Source: an uncultured Azospirillum sp.
Lineage (GTDB): Bacteria > Pseudomonadota > Alphaproteobacteria > RF32 > CAG-239
DNA: 6,181 nt
Assembly: GCA_946184595.1 (NCBI GenBank)
Contig: CAMHFM010000046.1
Location: 1-6,181, forward strand
Direction of reading: 5' to 3'
Part shown: in pieces, positions 5,487 through 6,181 of the stretch
How the letters are laid out: the number at the start of each line of letters is the position of its first letter
Position numbering within the stretch: position 1 is the stretch's first letter
The notes under the pieces: generated by a model
What the model was told of the DNA's origin: nothing
What the model saw: the letters and a program-made list of their open reading frames with translations, nothing else
Database searches by the model: none
Program-made: the position numbers and the translations under genes

Positions 5487-6152
5487 ATGTATACGTTAGC
5501 CTTTGATACGACAGCTTCCGGCTGTGCCGTTACCTTATTTTCCGATGATACTTGTATAGATGTATTTAATGAAGAAATGGAATTTGGACAGGCAGAAAAG
5601 CTTATTCCTGTTATAGATGATATGTTAAAAAAACATAATATCGTATTTAAGAATATAGAATTACTGATCGTATGTGTCGGACCGGGATCTTTTACTGGTG
5701 TTCGCTCGAGTATTTCAGCGGCAAGGGCTTTTGGATTAGCGTGTCCTCAAATGGAAGTTTTAGGTATAAATGCTTTTGAAGCATATATTTATTCCGTTAT
5801 CTTTAATCCGCAAGAAATAGCGCAATTAAATGCTGTTATTATCGAGACGAAAAGAGAAGATTTTTATTTTCAAATATTCGATGAGCATTTGAAACCCTGT
5901 TCTCAACCGGCTGCAGCTATGAGGGAGGATATTATTAATTTATTGCGCCACAAAAAAGTAACATTATTGGGTGATGGTGTTGAAAGATTTTTGAGTACAC
6001 CGACGGGTTTAAGTTTGCACGCTATTCTGAATACAGGACGCTTGAATGTTAAAGATTTAGCAGCATGCGGAATAAAAAAATATCATAAAAAAGAGCACAA
6101 TTACCCAAAACCGCTTTATCTGAGAGCGCCTGATGTTTGCGTAAAATCATAA
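5487..6152 (+). CDS. tsaB: tRNA threonylcarbamoyladenosine biosynthesis protein TsaB
   Basis: TsaB is the structural partner of TsaD. With TsaE they transfer the threonylcarbamoyl group to A37 of ANN-decoding tRNAs in the cytoplasm, the universal t6A modification. The 221-residue length is typical. The protein opens with the ASKHA-fold strand MYTLAFDTTASGCAVTLF (D7, T8). It has GQAEKLIPVIDDML at 34-47, matching the usual H/AExLxP helix, and the family signature GPGSFTGVR at 65-73 followed by AARAFGLA at 78-85. The second half is more variable, as usual. The tail PKPLYLRAPDV at 207-217 matches alphaproteobacterial TsaB proteins. The ATG at 5487 starts directly at the conserved first strand, although the ribosome site is poor (only AAAAAGTGAA at 5471-5480). 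The gene is divergent from the broken PAS gene. In many bacteria rimI follows tsaB. Here only 29 bases follow, with an ATG at 6175 that is too near the edge to judge. Confidence 0.95.
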   Translation: MYTLAFDTTASGCAVTLFSDDTCIDVFNEEMEFGQAEKLIPVIDDMLKKHNIVFKNIELLIVCVGPGSFTGVRSSISAARAFGLACPQMEVLGINAFEAYIYSVIFNPQEIAQLNAVIIETKREDFYFQIFDEHLKPCSQPAAAMREDIINLLRHKKVTLLGDGVERFLSTPTGLSLHAILNTGRLNVKDLAACGIKKYHKKEHNYPKPLYLRAPDVCVKS

Positions 6153-6181
6153 ACTATAGAGCGCGCTGTTTGGTATGAAGA

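Noticed and set aside
6160..6167. AGCGCGCT palindrome after tsaB as terminator
   Set aside because: It has no loop, the arms are only four bases, and there is no following T run of useful length.
6175..6181. Start of a gene after tsaB, possibly rimI
   Set aside because: Only seven bases remain after the ATG and there is no ribosome site, so nothing supports it beyond expected gene order.

Overview
The window looks like a piece of an AT-rich alphaproteobacterial chromosome (roughly one-third G+C by eye). The strongest evidence is gene order. Read on the minus strand, mutM, a crotonase-family gene (echA) and rpsT follow one another. In many alphaproteobacteria this block continues into dnaA, so the left edge probably lies close to dnaA, which is outside the window. 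Other alphaproteobacterial marks are a short zinc-binding J-domain protein, a PAS-rich protein resembling the sensor half of DivL-type histidine kinases, and a TsaB ending in the PLYLRAPDV-type tail. I cannot name the genus. The base composition and gene decay would suit a host-associated lineage, but that is inference.

Left block (1-2159, minus strand): mutM (oxidised-base DNA glycosylase), a small exported protein of unknown function, and an enoyl-CoA hydratase/isomerase-family gene are packed with 4-10 bp gaps and read as one operon from a promoter at about 2198-2225. The first 20 codons of rpsT (ribosomal protein S20) follow, cut by the window edge and served by their own promoter at 115-142.

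Middle block (2160-3740): a 149-bp divergent intergenic region carries back-to-back promoters for mutM and for a plus-strand J-domain protein with a Cys3His zinc site. The J-domain gene overlaps tail-to-tail by 14 bp with a minus-strand gene for a highly charged 280-residue protein that I do not recognise.

Right block (3747-6181): a minus-strand gene encodes a membrane-anchored protein with four PAS-like domains. It is broken by a one-base frameshift after codon 40 and stops where a histidine kinase core would be expected, so it is either a decaying DivL-like gene or a kinase-less PAS protein carrying a sequencing error. Divergent from it is tsaB, needed for the universal tRNA modification t6A.

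Most of the window is conserved housekeeping DNA. The points worth a second look are the broken and truncated PAS gene, a MutM zinc finger lacking its fourth cysteine, the unknown 280-residue protein, and the unusual leader of the J-domain gene. I see no CRISPR array, insertion sequence, phage gene, tRNA or rRNA, and I do not think the window holds a new defence-like system.
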